Source of the DNA: Arthonia radiata
Taxonomy: Eukaryota; Ascomycota; Arthoniomycetes; Arthoniales; Arthoniaceae
Assembly: GCA_002989075.1 (NCBI GenBank)
Contig: PSQN01000014.1
Location: forward strand, 434,001 to 498,000
Length of the DNA: 64,000 nt
Direction: 5' to 3'
Shown: one piece after another, positions 8,905-18,182 of the stretch
Position numbering within the stretch: position 1 is the stretch's first letter
Layout of the letters: every line of letters begins with the position of its first letter
Made by a program: the position numbers and the translations under genes
Notes under the pieces: model-generated
Databases searched by the model: none
Told to the model about the DNA's origin: nothing
Seen by the model: only the letters and a program-made list of their open reading frames with translations

Positions 8905-9327
8905 TCGGTCGGTATAGTTAAGACATGCGGAACAGTCACTAATCTTGGTCTTTTAGTCACTATTCCCTTTAGAATAGTCAATCTTGTTTGTACGCGAAGC
9001 TTTTCAAAATATTTGACTAAGTTTAGTTACTAATTTTATACTAAAACTTTACTACTACCTTGCACTAGACACAGTAGTAGCAAACCTTCAAAAAGTTTTG
9101 TAGCCTTCGCGGCGCTCAGGTCCCATCTAAGAGTAGCTGATATATCTCTAGGGACAGCAAAGCAGAGATTAGCAAGCCTCGATTATTAAACTAGCGTAAC
9201 GCTGCCTATATTGAGACACAAAATGGACTATTAATTATTAAATAGTCAAAACAGCCGTCGCACGGAATTTTGCGACTAAAAGACTGGGATTAGTGACTAA
9301 AACTTACCCTTTGACAATTCCGACCGA
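8905..9327. mobile_element. Second inverted-repeat element, about 423 bp, AT-rich
   Basis: The left end starts tcggtcggta and continues to gtcactaatcttggtctttt. The reverse complement of the right end reads tcggtcggaa and continues to gtcactaatcccagtctttt. The arms are about 70 bp with several mismatches and one small offset. The inside is AT-rich without a frame. I cannot see a clean target duplication, so the superfamily is open; a foldback or diverged MITE fits. Confidence 0.6.
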
Positions 9328-10433
9328 GAAACACGGCTGTAAAAAGCTGTGCATAGGTTTTTTGTACGCATCGTGAACAACTGAGAAGCACTCATATGAC
9401 TTTGCACCTAGCCAAAAGGACGTCTGGCTAAAGATGATTCAGAGCACATTTCAGGCTGACTTGTGCGGCTCACGACTGTAGCGTTTCGTACCGAGTATTA
9501 CCCGACTGAGGCGCGTGGCATAACATGATATTTCTCCGTCAGGAGATTGTTAACTTGTTTGTTTACTTTTCCTTCCTTCTCATATCGCTCCGTCGCGAAA
9601 GTGACCTCGTTTTCCACCTATTTTGACATGGTTATGCGAGACCATGATTACGGAATGGGTCTTCTGATGCTACTCCAATAGGTCAAGGGAGATGAGATCA
9701 CCGCTTAGTCGACCCAACATATCGTCGACCGTACAAGATTCCGATCGGAAAAGTACGGCTGTCCTTGTGACTACGGCGAGCCTAAAGCTACACGTCAATC
9801 CGAACATACGAAGCTGGGACGGGGACCGGACTTTGAAGCGTGACCACTGGACCCATCCACAGTCCACTTGCAACGAGAGCGCCATCGAGTTCAGGCAGCC
9901 ACATCTCACGCCGCCTGTCTTGCACGGCGGAGAGTACACAGTCTCTGCTACGCAGCTATCCAGAGAAGCTATTTATCTATACAAGGCGGACGCTGTTGCA
10001 GCATGACACAGTGTGCAGTGAGGCTGACCGCAGGCTCAATTTTGGGCCCTCGCCTTGAGGTACGTTTGCGTGGTAGATGCGACGAACACGTCAGTCAGGT
10101 TTCTGCCTCAATCGCCTCAGTAGAGACATACTCACGGAAGCCTCGGCCGCGCTTCGAAACAGTCATCTCGTCCAACGTTGCGGTACGTCACCTACGCATA
10201 GTAGACTTGAAAAAGGCCAGATATACGCCTCGTGACTTCTCGTCTGGTGGCTTCAACATCGCTGAAATACTTAAGCGGTCATGACCATCTGCCACGCGAC
10301 CACTCATTTCGCTACCAAAGAACTCGCGCGCCCTCTCTCTAACGGCTGACGCACCCTCACTCTCTGCACACTCCCCCAAGCCCACGCAAACTCCTTGCCC
10401 CTTCCCTTTCACCATCACAAATCCAGAGCAAAC
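9328..10433. other. Intergenic, no supported gene; promoter of gene 10434 at the right end
   Basis: Short frames on both strands (for example about 9868-10284) show no recognisable domain and no consistent bias. The last 60 bp are CT-rich (ccccttccctttcacc), a common fungal promoter and leader feature, leading to the ATG at 10434. Confidence 0.4.
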
Positions 10434-10919
10434 ATGTCCTGGACCCTCATCAAAGACTGGCTCCGGACCGGCCTCTCCCCAGAAGCCAAGCAAGCCAAGA
10501 AAGAGAGCAAAGCAAGGGGTCCACAACGCCTCAGCCAGGTGGTAGACCGCCGCGGACCTTATTTTATGAACCCAGACCACGAAGCGCAGAATAAACGGGA
10601 CAGGTGGGATCGTAGGGTTGAGAGGGAAGAGGCGCCGCGGAACCGGCTCACGGGCAGAGAGGAGCGTAGATACATTGAGCAAGCGGATAGTCACGGCGGA
10701 CGCAGTGAATATGGGAGTCGGGCGGACAGGGGTGGGTACGGCAGCCGGGCGGGCAGGGATGAGTATGGGAGTCGGCTGGGGAGGGATGAGTATGGGAGTC
10801 GAGCGGGTAGGGATGAGTACGGCAGTCGGGTGGACAGGGACGAGTATGGGAGTCGAGCGGGCAGAGACGAGTATGGCAGTCGGGCGGGCAGGAGGCATAG
10901 GGAGAGGACCTGGCGTTAG
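10434..10919 (+). CDS. Small Arg/Gly/Tyr-rich repeat protein (EYGSRxGRD repeats)
   Basis: 161 residues. The ATG at 10434 (caaacatgtcc) is preferred over one 13 codons upstream because it gives MSWTLIKDWL, an amphipathic start like those of the neighbouring small genes. Residues ~15-90 are basic and charged (KQAKKESKARGPQR, RDRWDRRVEREE). Residues ~92-152 are seven near-perfect nine-residue repeats of the type EYGSRAGRD, followed by RRHRERTWR. The repeat resembles RNA-binding or phase-separating RG/YG tracts, but that is inference from composition. A longer frame exists on the minus strand over the same DNA; I prefer the plus strand because of the leader and start. Unknown function; possible sixth member of the small-gene array. 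Confidence 0.55.
   Translation: MSWTLIKDWLRTGLSPEAKQAKKESKARGPQRLSQVVDRRGPYFMNPDHEAQNKRDRWDRRVEREEAPRNRLTGREERRYIEQADSHGGRSEYGSRADRGGYGSRAGRDEYGSRLGRDEYGSRAGRDEYGSRVDRDEYGSRAGRDEYGSRAGRRHRERTWR
10707..10892 (+). repeat. Coding minisatellite, 27-bp unit, seven copies
   Basis: Seven tandem 27-bp units (last one 24 bp) of the form gagtatgggagtcgagcggg plus seven bases, all in frame. Units differ by few substitutions, so the array is young or homogenised. All six frames stay open over it, which explains the antisense frame. Confidence 0.85.
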
Positions 10920-11456
10920 ACAGCCGTTCCGTGCTGGGTGACGGATGAACGATCCAAGGCTGTTGAGAATAAGCGCCGCAATTCTTGAGGCGGGTAAGCC
11001 CATCAGGACGTGATTCTCGCACTTGTATGCCTAGGTAAGAGGACAGACATGACCATCGCAACGGCTGATATCACTGATAGGCCGCGACCACAAGGCCAAG
11101 TGCAGTCGGTGTTGCAAGCGTCACAAGATGTCTGAGATATCATGACAACTGTGCTTTTACAAGACGAAGGGACTGTGCTGTTTCAAGGCTAATTGTACTT
11201 CCATTTGCCTTGTGCAGACCGAAACTGGATGAGAAGCGGTCCGCCCGGCTTCTTCGGATGCTTAGTAAGGCGTATTCGACTGTTACGGGCGGACTTCATC
11301 ACGTAACCATCGCAGCTTCCTGCCTATCACAATCGTTCAACCCAGGAATAACCCGTGCCCGACTCCAAACCGCACGAACCCCACAGATCCTCCAGCGAAA
11401 CAAGCCACCACCCGCCGCACCCCATACCCCCACACCCAAAGCCTCCCCCTCCCAAC
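10920..11456. other. Intergenic, 3' flanks of gene 10434 and of the epimerase gene
   Basis: Convergent 3' regions. The right part (11345-11456) is C-rich and lies just downstream of the epimerase stop codon. No supported gene. Confidence 0.4.
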
Positions 11457-12533
11457 TCACACCCCCACCTCAACCACCTGCTCCCCGCCCTCAAACGCCG
11501 GGACATCAACCCCATACCTCTCCGCGACCTCCCTCCCCAAAAACCGTCCCCCCACGAAATGCCCTCCCCTGAAATACTTAACCAACGGCTTCGGCGCCGT
11601 CAAACTAATCAGCGCCGTAGGCATGTACCCATGCCCCACCTCCCCCTCCCCCGGCGGACCACTCTCAATATCCCAACTACTCGGCGCGTCCACCGCTAAC
11701 ACTGGTTTGCGCGTCGTCTCGAGTGCAGAAATGATAGCGGGGAAGGGATCGCGCAGCGGACCCGAGAAGGAGAAGCCGAAGAGGGCGTCTATGACGAGGT
11801 CGGCTTGGGCGAGGAGTTGGTCGAAGCTTGGTTCGGAGGATGTGGGTGAGGAAGAAGAGGGTGCAGAGGGGTCTGCAGGGACAACGGGAATGGACAAGTG
11901 CTTCAGCTGCGTGACCAACCGGGGATACAGCGATTTCTGCGGCTGCTTGGGGTAGTAGACGGTTGGTTCGTAGCCGAAATGGTGGAGGTGCCGGGCTGCG
12001 ACGAGGCCGTCGCCGCCGTTGTTGCCGGGGCCCGTGGGGATGAGGATGTTGGTGCCTTTTTGGGGTGGGTGGAGGCGGAGGACTGTGGGGGGTTAGGGGG
12101 TTCGGAGTTGCTGATGGAGGAGAGGGGTCGGGGGAGGGAGGCGGGGGGTCGGGGGAGGGTGGGGAGTTACAGGTATGGCGGTGAATGTGGTGGATTGGTC
12201 GTGATGGAGTGGGTATCTGAAATGGAATTGAAGGAGGAACATACCTGCCTGTGCGACGGACAGACCCGCGAGTTCCATAAGCTGGTCGACGCTGAAGCCG
12301 CCGGAGGACATGAGCTCTTCGTCGAGTTTGGCGGCGTTTTGGGGGCCCAGGGTCTGGTATGTCAGTGAGTGTACGTTTGCATTTGGAGTCAGATACAAAA
12401 TGCTTTCTTCGAGGGCTACGAATCATACAAGGGGCGTACGGAGAGGAGTATGTAGGGTGTGAAGGAAATAGGCTGCCATAATCTGGCAGGACTGTCTGCG
12501 AATGAGACGGTTCATGCTTACCCTCAGCGCCAT
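11457..12533 (-). CDS. NAD(P)H-hydrate epimerase (YjeF N-terminal/NaxE family)
   Basis: Three exons on the minus strand: 12533-12522, 12353-12245, 12082-11457; 248 residues. Exon 1 is only 12 nt (MALR), then GTAAGC donor and a CTGAC branch before CCAG. Intron 2 (162 nt) has GTATGT and CCCTAAC before CCACAG. The spliced protein reads MALRTLGPQNAAKLDEELM, then SGGFSVDQLMELAGLSVAQA, then PTGPGNNGGDGLVAARHL, the glycine-rich NNGGDG loop of the family. DALFGFSFSG and AVDAPSSWDIESG follow, where the Asp is the expected catalytic and K+-site region. It epimerises R-NAD(P)H hydrate so that the dehydratase can repair it; fungal forms may be mitochondrial or cytosolic. No clear targeting peptide. Intron 2 is strikingly G-rich on the plus strand. 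Confidence 0.93.
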
Positions 12534-12970
12534 CCTGAGCAGTGGTCTGCTTTTACTGAAGAGAGGAATGGTGTGATATAGGGGCTCAAGCCCTGAAGCT
12601 TCGCTTTTACTTGCGTTTTACGTGATCGATCTGACTTGATGTCCTGCAGCAAAAGAACCATTTCCTTACTTTTGAAAGGTAACTAAAATCGTCGCAGCGT
12701 AGATACAGAAGAGAAAGAACGCTTGAAAGGGTCTTGAGGAATTGAGTATGACGTCATTGGTAACAGGGATGATGAGGTCTCATGCGACAGTAGTCATCGT
12801 CAAAATCGTGTCTTTGCAAAAGCGTTTCGTCGTAGTCTGGCATGCATTTTGCATTACAAATAAAGGGTATCTATTGATCATGGCTACTCGTCCAAGATCA
12901 CTCGTCCTCGCTGATCTCAACACTCATCCTTCTCTTACCAGCCCATGTTCGTCACTGCCCTTGGTGAGGC
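12534..12970. other. Intergenic between epimerase promoter and transporter 3' end
   Basis: Promoter of the epimerase gene (minus strand) on the left and 3' flank of the transporter gene on the right. No supported gene. Confidence 0.4.
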
Positions 12971-14947
12971 TTACAACTTCTCCGTCGTATCCAGAGAGTC
13001 GTTGCGTCCCATGGGCGCAACGCCCGTCTCGTCATCACCGTACGGCTTCATCTTGCCCTTGAACTCCGACTCAGCCAGGTAGTTGAGCCTATCCTCGTCG
13101 CGATCGAGCTTGTAGTGTGTCGCCCAGAAACCAATCGCACCGAGCGCGGCCAAGCAGGCCATGGTGCCGTAATTCCATTCCAGGAGCGGATCATTGGATA
13201 CTGACACGAATGCCTGCTGGATGGCAGAGGAGAAGGCAGTTTGCAAGAGATAGACACCCTGCACGAGCGATCGCATGTTCTCCGGTGCCTTCGTGAAGGC
13301 GTACTCAAGGCCAGTAATAGAGGCAAAGATTTCCGAAAAGCCGATGAAAGCGTAAGGGACGATCTGCACCCAGACTGAGATGGGTGATGTGTCGTCGCAG
13401 TCGTTCATGTACTTGCCGCAAGGGCCAGTCTTGTAGATGTAGTACTGGATGACGGTTGTAGCAATCATGGCCAATGAGGCGGTGATGAAGCCTGCCGTGA
13501 TCCTCTTGAGAGGAGTGAACTTGATCTTCATCTTCAGGAGGTAGGGATAGATGAAGAGGTCGGTGATTGGAATGAAGATGAGGAGCGACAACGGGTTGAT
13601 GTTCTGGATGAGATCGCTGGGAACGCCTGGGTGGGCGAGAGTAGCAGACTGAGATGTCATGTTCGAGACCATCTGGTTGTATGAGAGCCAGTATAAGGGG
13701 TACCACAGGAAGACCTTGCAAGCGTTGAAACCACGCGACACCTGATCAACCCACTGATCATCGAAGACCATCCATGCCGGGCGACTCTCACCGAGTGCCA
13801 TTGGCTTGACATTGTTCCAGAAGTTGGGTTCCTTGAAATTCTTGTAGGTGCGCACTGGGTTGGCTGACCACTTGCCCTTGGCTGCGAAAAAGAAAAGACG
13901 CACGGCCTTGAACAAGACGGAGCCAGTCGGGGGATTTTTATGATATCGGCTCTTGCAGGCGAAGAGAACCATCGGCGCAAGCAGGAACATCAGTGTCGGG
14001 AGAAGATAGGCAAGCCAGAATCCGACGTAATTCTCAGCGTAGACCATGGCGATGGAGCCGACGAGAGATCCGACGTTGATCATGAAATAGAAGTAGAGGT
14101 AGATGCGAGAGATTGTGATTACAGGATCGACGACCACGCGCTCTCCCGACTTGAGAGTCTTGATACGGCGCGTGCGGTCACGCACCTGCTCGGCGATGAG
14201 GGGCGCAATATTAGACTTGAAGCCACCGGTGCCGATGCCCATGATAATGAGACCGATGATGAACGAGCCCATAGCCCCGCTGGGGTTGTTGAGGACGGGA
14301 GGAAGTGCGGAAACGATGATCAAAATATGGCCGACTATAGCGAACAAGATCGACCACTGAATCGTGGCGAAACGGCCAAGGTAAGTGTCGGCAATGTAGC
14401 CACCAACTAGAGGCATGATATAGGACCAGAATTGGTTGAATGTCGTTAGACCTGTGGCAGCTTGCTGGCCTTTGCCGAGGGCACCGGACGCCTTGTGACC
14501 GCCATACTTTGGTTCGTGGTTCAAATACAGCGCACCGGACGAGGACGGACGCGTTTGTTGAATGTAGTTGGTAAAGATGTTGGTTGTCCCGTAGTACTGA
14601 GAAGATCTATTAGCAGAATACCCCAGGCGCGACGAAATACGCATGGTGCGCCATCTCCCCGCACATACCGAAAAACGCTCGCACATTTCGACAAAGGCGA
14701 CCGTGTAGGCCATCCATGGAATCTTGCCAGTCACTCGCCGAAGTGTCTGGAGCTCCTCCTCTGTTGGCTCATCGCCATCAGTCGTAGGATCCGATGAGGT
14801 GCGTCTGATCACGCCTTTGTCGTCCAGCTCCACGGTTGCTCCATCTTTGACATCACCACCGACTGAGGCGCGTGGAATGTGCGTGGCGTCAGTCAAGCTG
14901 GGCTTGCGCGCATGCGCGATGCCCGCCACGTCGTCCCCAATGTTCAT
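12971..14947 (-). CDS. ptr2: POT/PTR2-family proton-coupled oligopeptide transporter
   Basis: Two exons: 14947-14669 and 14596-12971; 634 residues after removing a 72-nt intron (GTATGT donor, gctaat branch, TCTCAG acceptor). The intron splits EMCERFS from YYGTTNIFTNYIQQ and so restores the family's ExxERFxYYG motif. It carries no stop and is a multiple of three. The cytosolic N-terminus is ~85 residues, followed by about twelve membrane segments. The PTR2 signature GGYIADTYLGRFATIQ is present, then GIGTGGFKSNIAPLIAEQ and FYFMINVGSLVG. The large loop around residues 340-400 and the late SLLIFIPITDLFIYP segment fit fungal PTR2. It imports di- and tripeptides with protons across the plasma membrane. 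Family certain; paralogue identity less so. Confidence 0.94.
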   Translation of the reverse strand: MNIGDDVAGIAHARKPSLTDATHIPRASVGGDVKDGATVELDDKGVIRRTSSDPTTDGDEPTEEELQTLRRVTGKIPWMAYTVAFVEMCERFSVCAGRWRTMRISSRLGYSANRSSQYYGTTNIFTNYIQQTRPSSSGALYLNHEPKYGGHKASGALGKGQQAATGLTTFNQFWSYIMPLVGGYIADTYLGRFATIQWSILFAIVGHILIIVSALPPVLNNPSGAMGSFIIGLIIMGIGTGGFKSNIAPLIAEQVRDRTRRIKTLKSGERVVVDPVITISRIYLYFYFMINVGSLVGSIAMVYAENYVGFWLAYLLPTLMFLLAPMVLFACKSRYHKNPPTGSVLFKAVRLFFFAAKGKWSANPVRTYKNFKEPNFWNNVKPMALGESRPAWMVFDDQWVDQVSRGFNACKVFLWYPLYWLSYNQMVSNMTSQSATLAHPGVPSDLIQNINPLSLLIFIPITDLFIYPYLLKMKIKFTPLKRITAGFITASLAMIATTVIQYYIYKTGPCGKYMNDCDDTSPISVWVQIVPYAFIGFSEIFASITGLEYAFTKAPENMRSLVQGVYLLQTAFSSAIQQAFVSVSNDPLLEWNYGTMACLAALGAIGFWATHYKLDRDEDRLNYLAESEFKGKMKPYGDDETGVAPMGRNDSLDTTEKL

Positions 14948-16036
14948 GATGTACTAGTGTTGCGGCGTATCACAAACCGAGTACAGCACGGAACTGAGAG
15001 GAGCAATACTCTTACAGAATGACGCAAGGAAGGGGTTGCGCGAAGGAGAAGTGAAGGGTGGAGGTGGGATGGGAACGAACCAGGGGGCAGCGTTCACTTT
15101 ATACAATGCAATCAGGGTCTGCTATCACGCCAGAGGAGGAGAGTTGCTTGTTCGGTGCGGCTGATGGGTACTCCGTACCATTGGTACCATAGATTGCAGC
15201 GTTGGGGGGTCCTTGGACACGATCGAGGCGGGGCGCGGCAGGTAATCGGCGCAGAGCTGATTCGAATGCAGCAGTACCGAAGAGTGGTGACCTCGGACGA
15301 GCACGCGATAAGAGCTCAAAGTGGCAAGGGTTGGCGCAGTGATGTACGGGAATGCAGATTGACGTTGCATTGAATTGCCAAGGCGTCAAGGTCCTGATAG
15401 CGCTGCAGACCATTCAAGCATTGCGTCGCATGTTAATACTCCTCCATACCGGACGTGTGGCTGTCTTGGGACTCTAAACGAGCGCAACTTATCAAATGTA
15501 TCATTTTTAGTGCCAGATAGCACCAGTGGGTCATCTGTGGAGGGCCACTTTTTCCCTCGTTCGAAGCGCCTTCCAGAACGATTGCGACCAGGATGTGGAT
15601 AGACGCCGTTAGCCGTTATCGTCCCCCATAGTGGGATCCAGGAATTGAGGGTCTGCAGGGTGAGTCTAGCATCATTCATGCATTGACATGCCTGTCTTGC
15701 TTTCAATGTCTCACAGGAGCTAAAGGCGGGGTCGTCTGGTCACCAGAGAGGCGAAGATGGAAAACCGTGGAGAGGGCGGCTGCTGCGCTGTCTCTTCCAT
15801 CCAACGCTGTCTGCAAGCAAGCGCTGCTCATCAATGGCGTAGAGCGTCAATCTGCGGCGCGGGTGACCATTGAGCGTTTGCTGCGGGTCGCATCGGCGAA
15901 AGACGCCAATGGCAGAAGAAGAAGGATTGGAGTTGCATTGGACACCGGCGAAGCTTTGGGTCGATCTTCCGCCAAGCCGCTTGCTGCTCGTGCCGGTCCA
16001 AATCTGCCGGCGGCGCCACAATCGTCTGCATCCGTC
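14948..16036. other. Transporter promoter, then ~900 bp with no supported gene
   Basis: The left ~150 bp is the transporter's 5' flank. The rest (15100-16036) holds only short overlapping frames on both strands without a recognisable domain. It may include decayed sequence belonging to the relic that starts at 16037. Confidence 0.4.
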
Positions 16037-17330
16037 TTAGTTCTGGGCCGTGGGTAACGCTATGCTCGGAGAGGGCAAGCCCCGTCCTGCGTTTTTAAAA
16101 AGGCCGACAGTCGAGCTTGAGAACGGCCATCGTGAGAGTTTGTTCATGAATGCTTGCGCATCAGCCTCGTCAATGCCATCAAGATTCATAAGAACCTCTT
16201 CCAGGATATGGTGTATCGACACTTCATAGGCGTAATTCTCAACAATTGCTCCCGAGGATGTAGCCGGCACGGTGTCTGCGTCCTCACGCTTCAGCAGCCA
16301 CACTCTGTGGGCGTGCTTGGGGTTCCCGATCTCGGGAAAGATAGTACGATAACGGTAGGGCAGACGTCTTAACGTCTTACCCAGCAATTTCTGAAGGTTG
16401 TCCAAGCCCTCGTCGATGTTTCGAGGCATGGGCCCAAACTTCTTCACGATGTCCTCGTTTATAGTCCAGTCCTGACCCCTCAATTCACACCTAATATATG
16501 TTTGCTCGCTATTGGCAGGAATATTAGCGTAACTCATAATCGCTGCATGTCTTCGGTTGTCCAAGGATTCATAACGATGCTTCCCAAAGGAGCGGTCTTG
16601 CGTTGTTAGTACCAAATGTTCTGATACTGAGGCGAAGCAGTGAACACAACAAAACCTCCAGAGTTCTTGAGTTCCCACGGTAGATCTTCAGCATTCACTT
16701 CCAGGTTGATCACGTCAACAAACATTCAAGTTCGAACATTGCGATCGTACCTTCCAATAATGTCGACAACGCTCTTGAGCCACGGGTAGCGATGGGGCCT
16801 GCTCGCTGTCACCGCAAATGCGCCACTCTTGCTGAATGCCGTCCAGTGTCCCTACTGGTACAACTTTAGCAAAGACCGTATGCCTTGCCGTAAGTTCTTT
16901 GCGAGCATCATGTTGCCAAAACAACTCTTCCCTGCTGGGGCGTCAGCGGGTTTGGCATAGCTCATAAAAAAACAGCGAGCTTACCTATGCCTGGTTGTCC
17001 GGTCACGAAGATTCCGGGGTGGCCCTCAGTGTCTTGTCGCTTGAGCTTTTCGCGGCACAGCGCTAGCTCTGGACGCCCTACCATCTCTATAGTCTTGAAA
17101 GTCGTTGGCTCGAGCACAGACATTGTCCCGCCGCTTCCACAGAAGTCCCATATAGGACTGAGCGAATCGAGCTCTGCTCCTCAGTGTTGATTGTGGAAGT
17201 CGGCCTCAGGTCCACTATCCCAAGCATGGATCGAAATGCCACGGCAGGCCCTGATTTCTCTGAGCATATCATCAATCGACGCTGGGGCGGCCCCGTCGAA
17301 GGGTATGGGTGAGCCTGTATCGTTCGACAT
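16037..17330 (-). pseudogene. Relic of a P-loop NTPase-type accessory protein
   Basis: Pieces in order on the minus strand. An N-terminus from an ATG at 17330 (DMLREIRACRGISIHAWD). A segment ending GIFVTGQPGIG, a Walker A start, followed by an intron-like gtaagc...cgctgac...cag and GKS. A middle piece LPWELKNSGGFVVFTAS. A C-terminal part WTINEDIVKKFGPMPRNI. This order (start block, P-loop, 'FVVFTAS' strand, then 'xDIVxKFGPxPRxI') is that of the large fungal and oomycete group of P-loop proteins often annotated as hypothetical, or as RHS/Crinkler-like. The assignment is from memory of the pattern and is tentative. The frame is broken several times, so no full protein is made. The C-terminal frame 16037-16678 is the longest intact part. 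Confidence 0.5.
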
Positions 17331-18182
17331 CGTAGAGGATGCGCAAATGTGAGTGCGTGAGGAAACCGAACGAGCAGGCGTTGTCGTCAAGGCGAGAACC
17401 CTCGATGGCGCAAGAGGATTGAGAGTTGCAAATGCAGCAGCAGGCACAGCGAGGAGATTTTTGCCGGAAACGCTAGGCGTCAGGCACAACGTGCACACGT
17501 AGTGCTGGAAGGCTTGTCCTCTTGCTGCAAGATCTCGATGTAAGTATTCTTGCTGTTCCGCGGAAATTGTGGAAACATGCAACACGGATGTTGAAGAAAG
17601 AGTGTTTGCCAGAAATACTTCATATGTTTGCACTGTCAGCTTTTGTGCATTAGCGGTCCTTAGTGCATCTTGGCGGGGCCGGGATGCTAGAACGATTGGT
17701 GGCGGCACCGGTCTTGGCATGCGTTCTGGTCTAGCTGCCGGCCCTAATCTTTCTACGGGAAAGCAGTTCCAGCTTGCAGCTCTGCATTGCCCAAACAAGC
17801 TTATCTACAAGACTCACCGTCTATCATACCGGTAACTTCACTGATCTCGGCAGCAAACGGCGAAAGCGAGGATCATCAGCTCGCCAAAGGCATTGAGTAG
17901 GCGCTATAGATTTGCCCAAGAGTATGACATGTGAGGCAAAAGCAACACTTCTACGTTCAATTGCGCAGTACAAGATGTTCCGATCAACACTGGACAGTGC
18001 TTGACGCTTGATTTGCCTTCTGATTGACCTCCTTCCGCGGTCCCGCGCCCAAGAGAGACCGCCCAACATCATCCTATCATCGAGATGAGTATGCATCCTC
18101 ATGCCTTTTTGTCAATCGAATGCGCATGGCGAGAAAATTCCTGAGAAGGGCGCAAACTGGTTGGAGACCGCGCGCCCGTCAA
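17331..18182. other. Upstream of the P-loop relic; no supported gene
   Basis: The frame of the relic is open further upstream to about 17798, but the residues there are low in recognisable pattern and an ATG at 17330 gives a better start. 17800-18182 shows only short frames. Probably promoter of the relic and 3' flank of the kinase-like gene at 18183. Confidence 0.35.

Noticed and set aside
9868-10284. Plus-strand frame of 138 codons upstream of the repeat gene
   Set aside because: No domain, no conserved start context, and it ends in the promoter region of the gene at 10434.
10188-11003. Minus-strand frame of 271 codons
   Set aside because: It overlaps the 27-bp minisatellite, which is open in all frames. 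Its residues are Pro/Thr/Ile repeats that mirror the plus-strand units, and the plus strand has the better leader and start.
11677-12426. Minus-strand frame of 249 codons, Pro/Arg-rich
   Set aside because: It crosses the epimerase exons and G-rich intron in the wrong frame; the spliced epimerase explains the region.
13940-14410. Plus-strand frame of 156 codons
   Set aside because: Antisense to the transporter; charged residues mirror membrane-helix codons.
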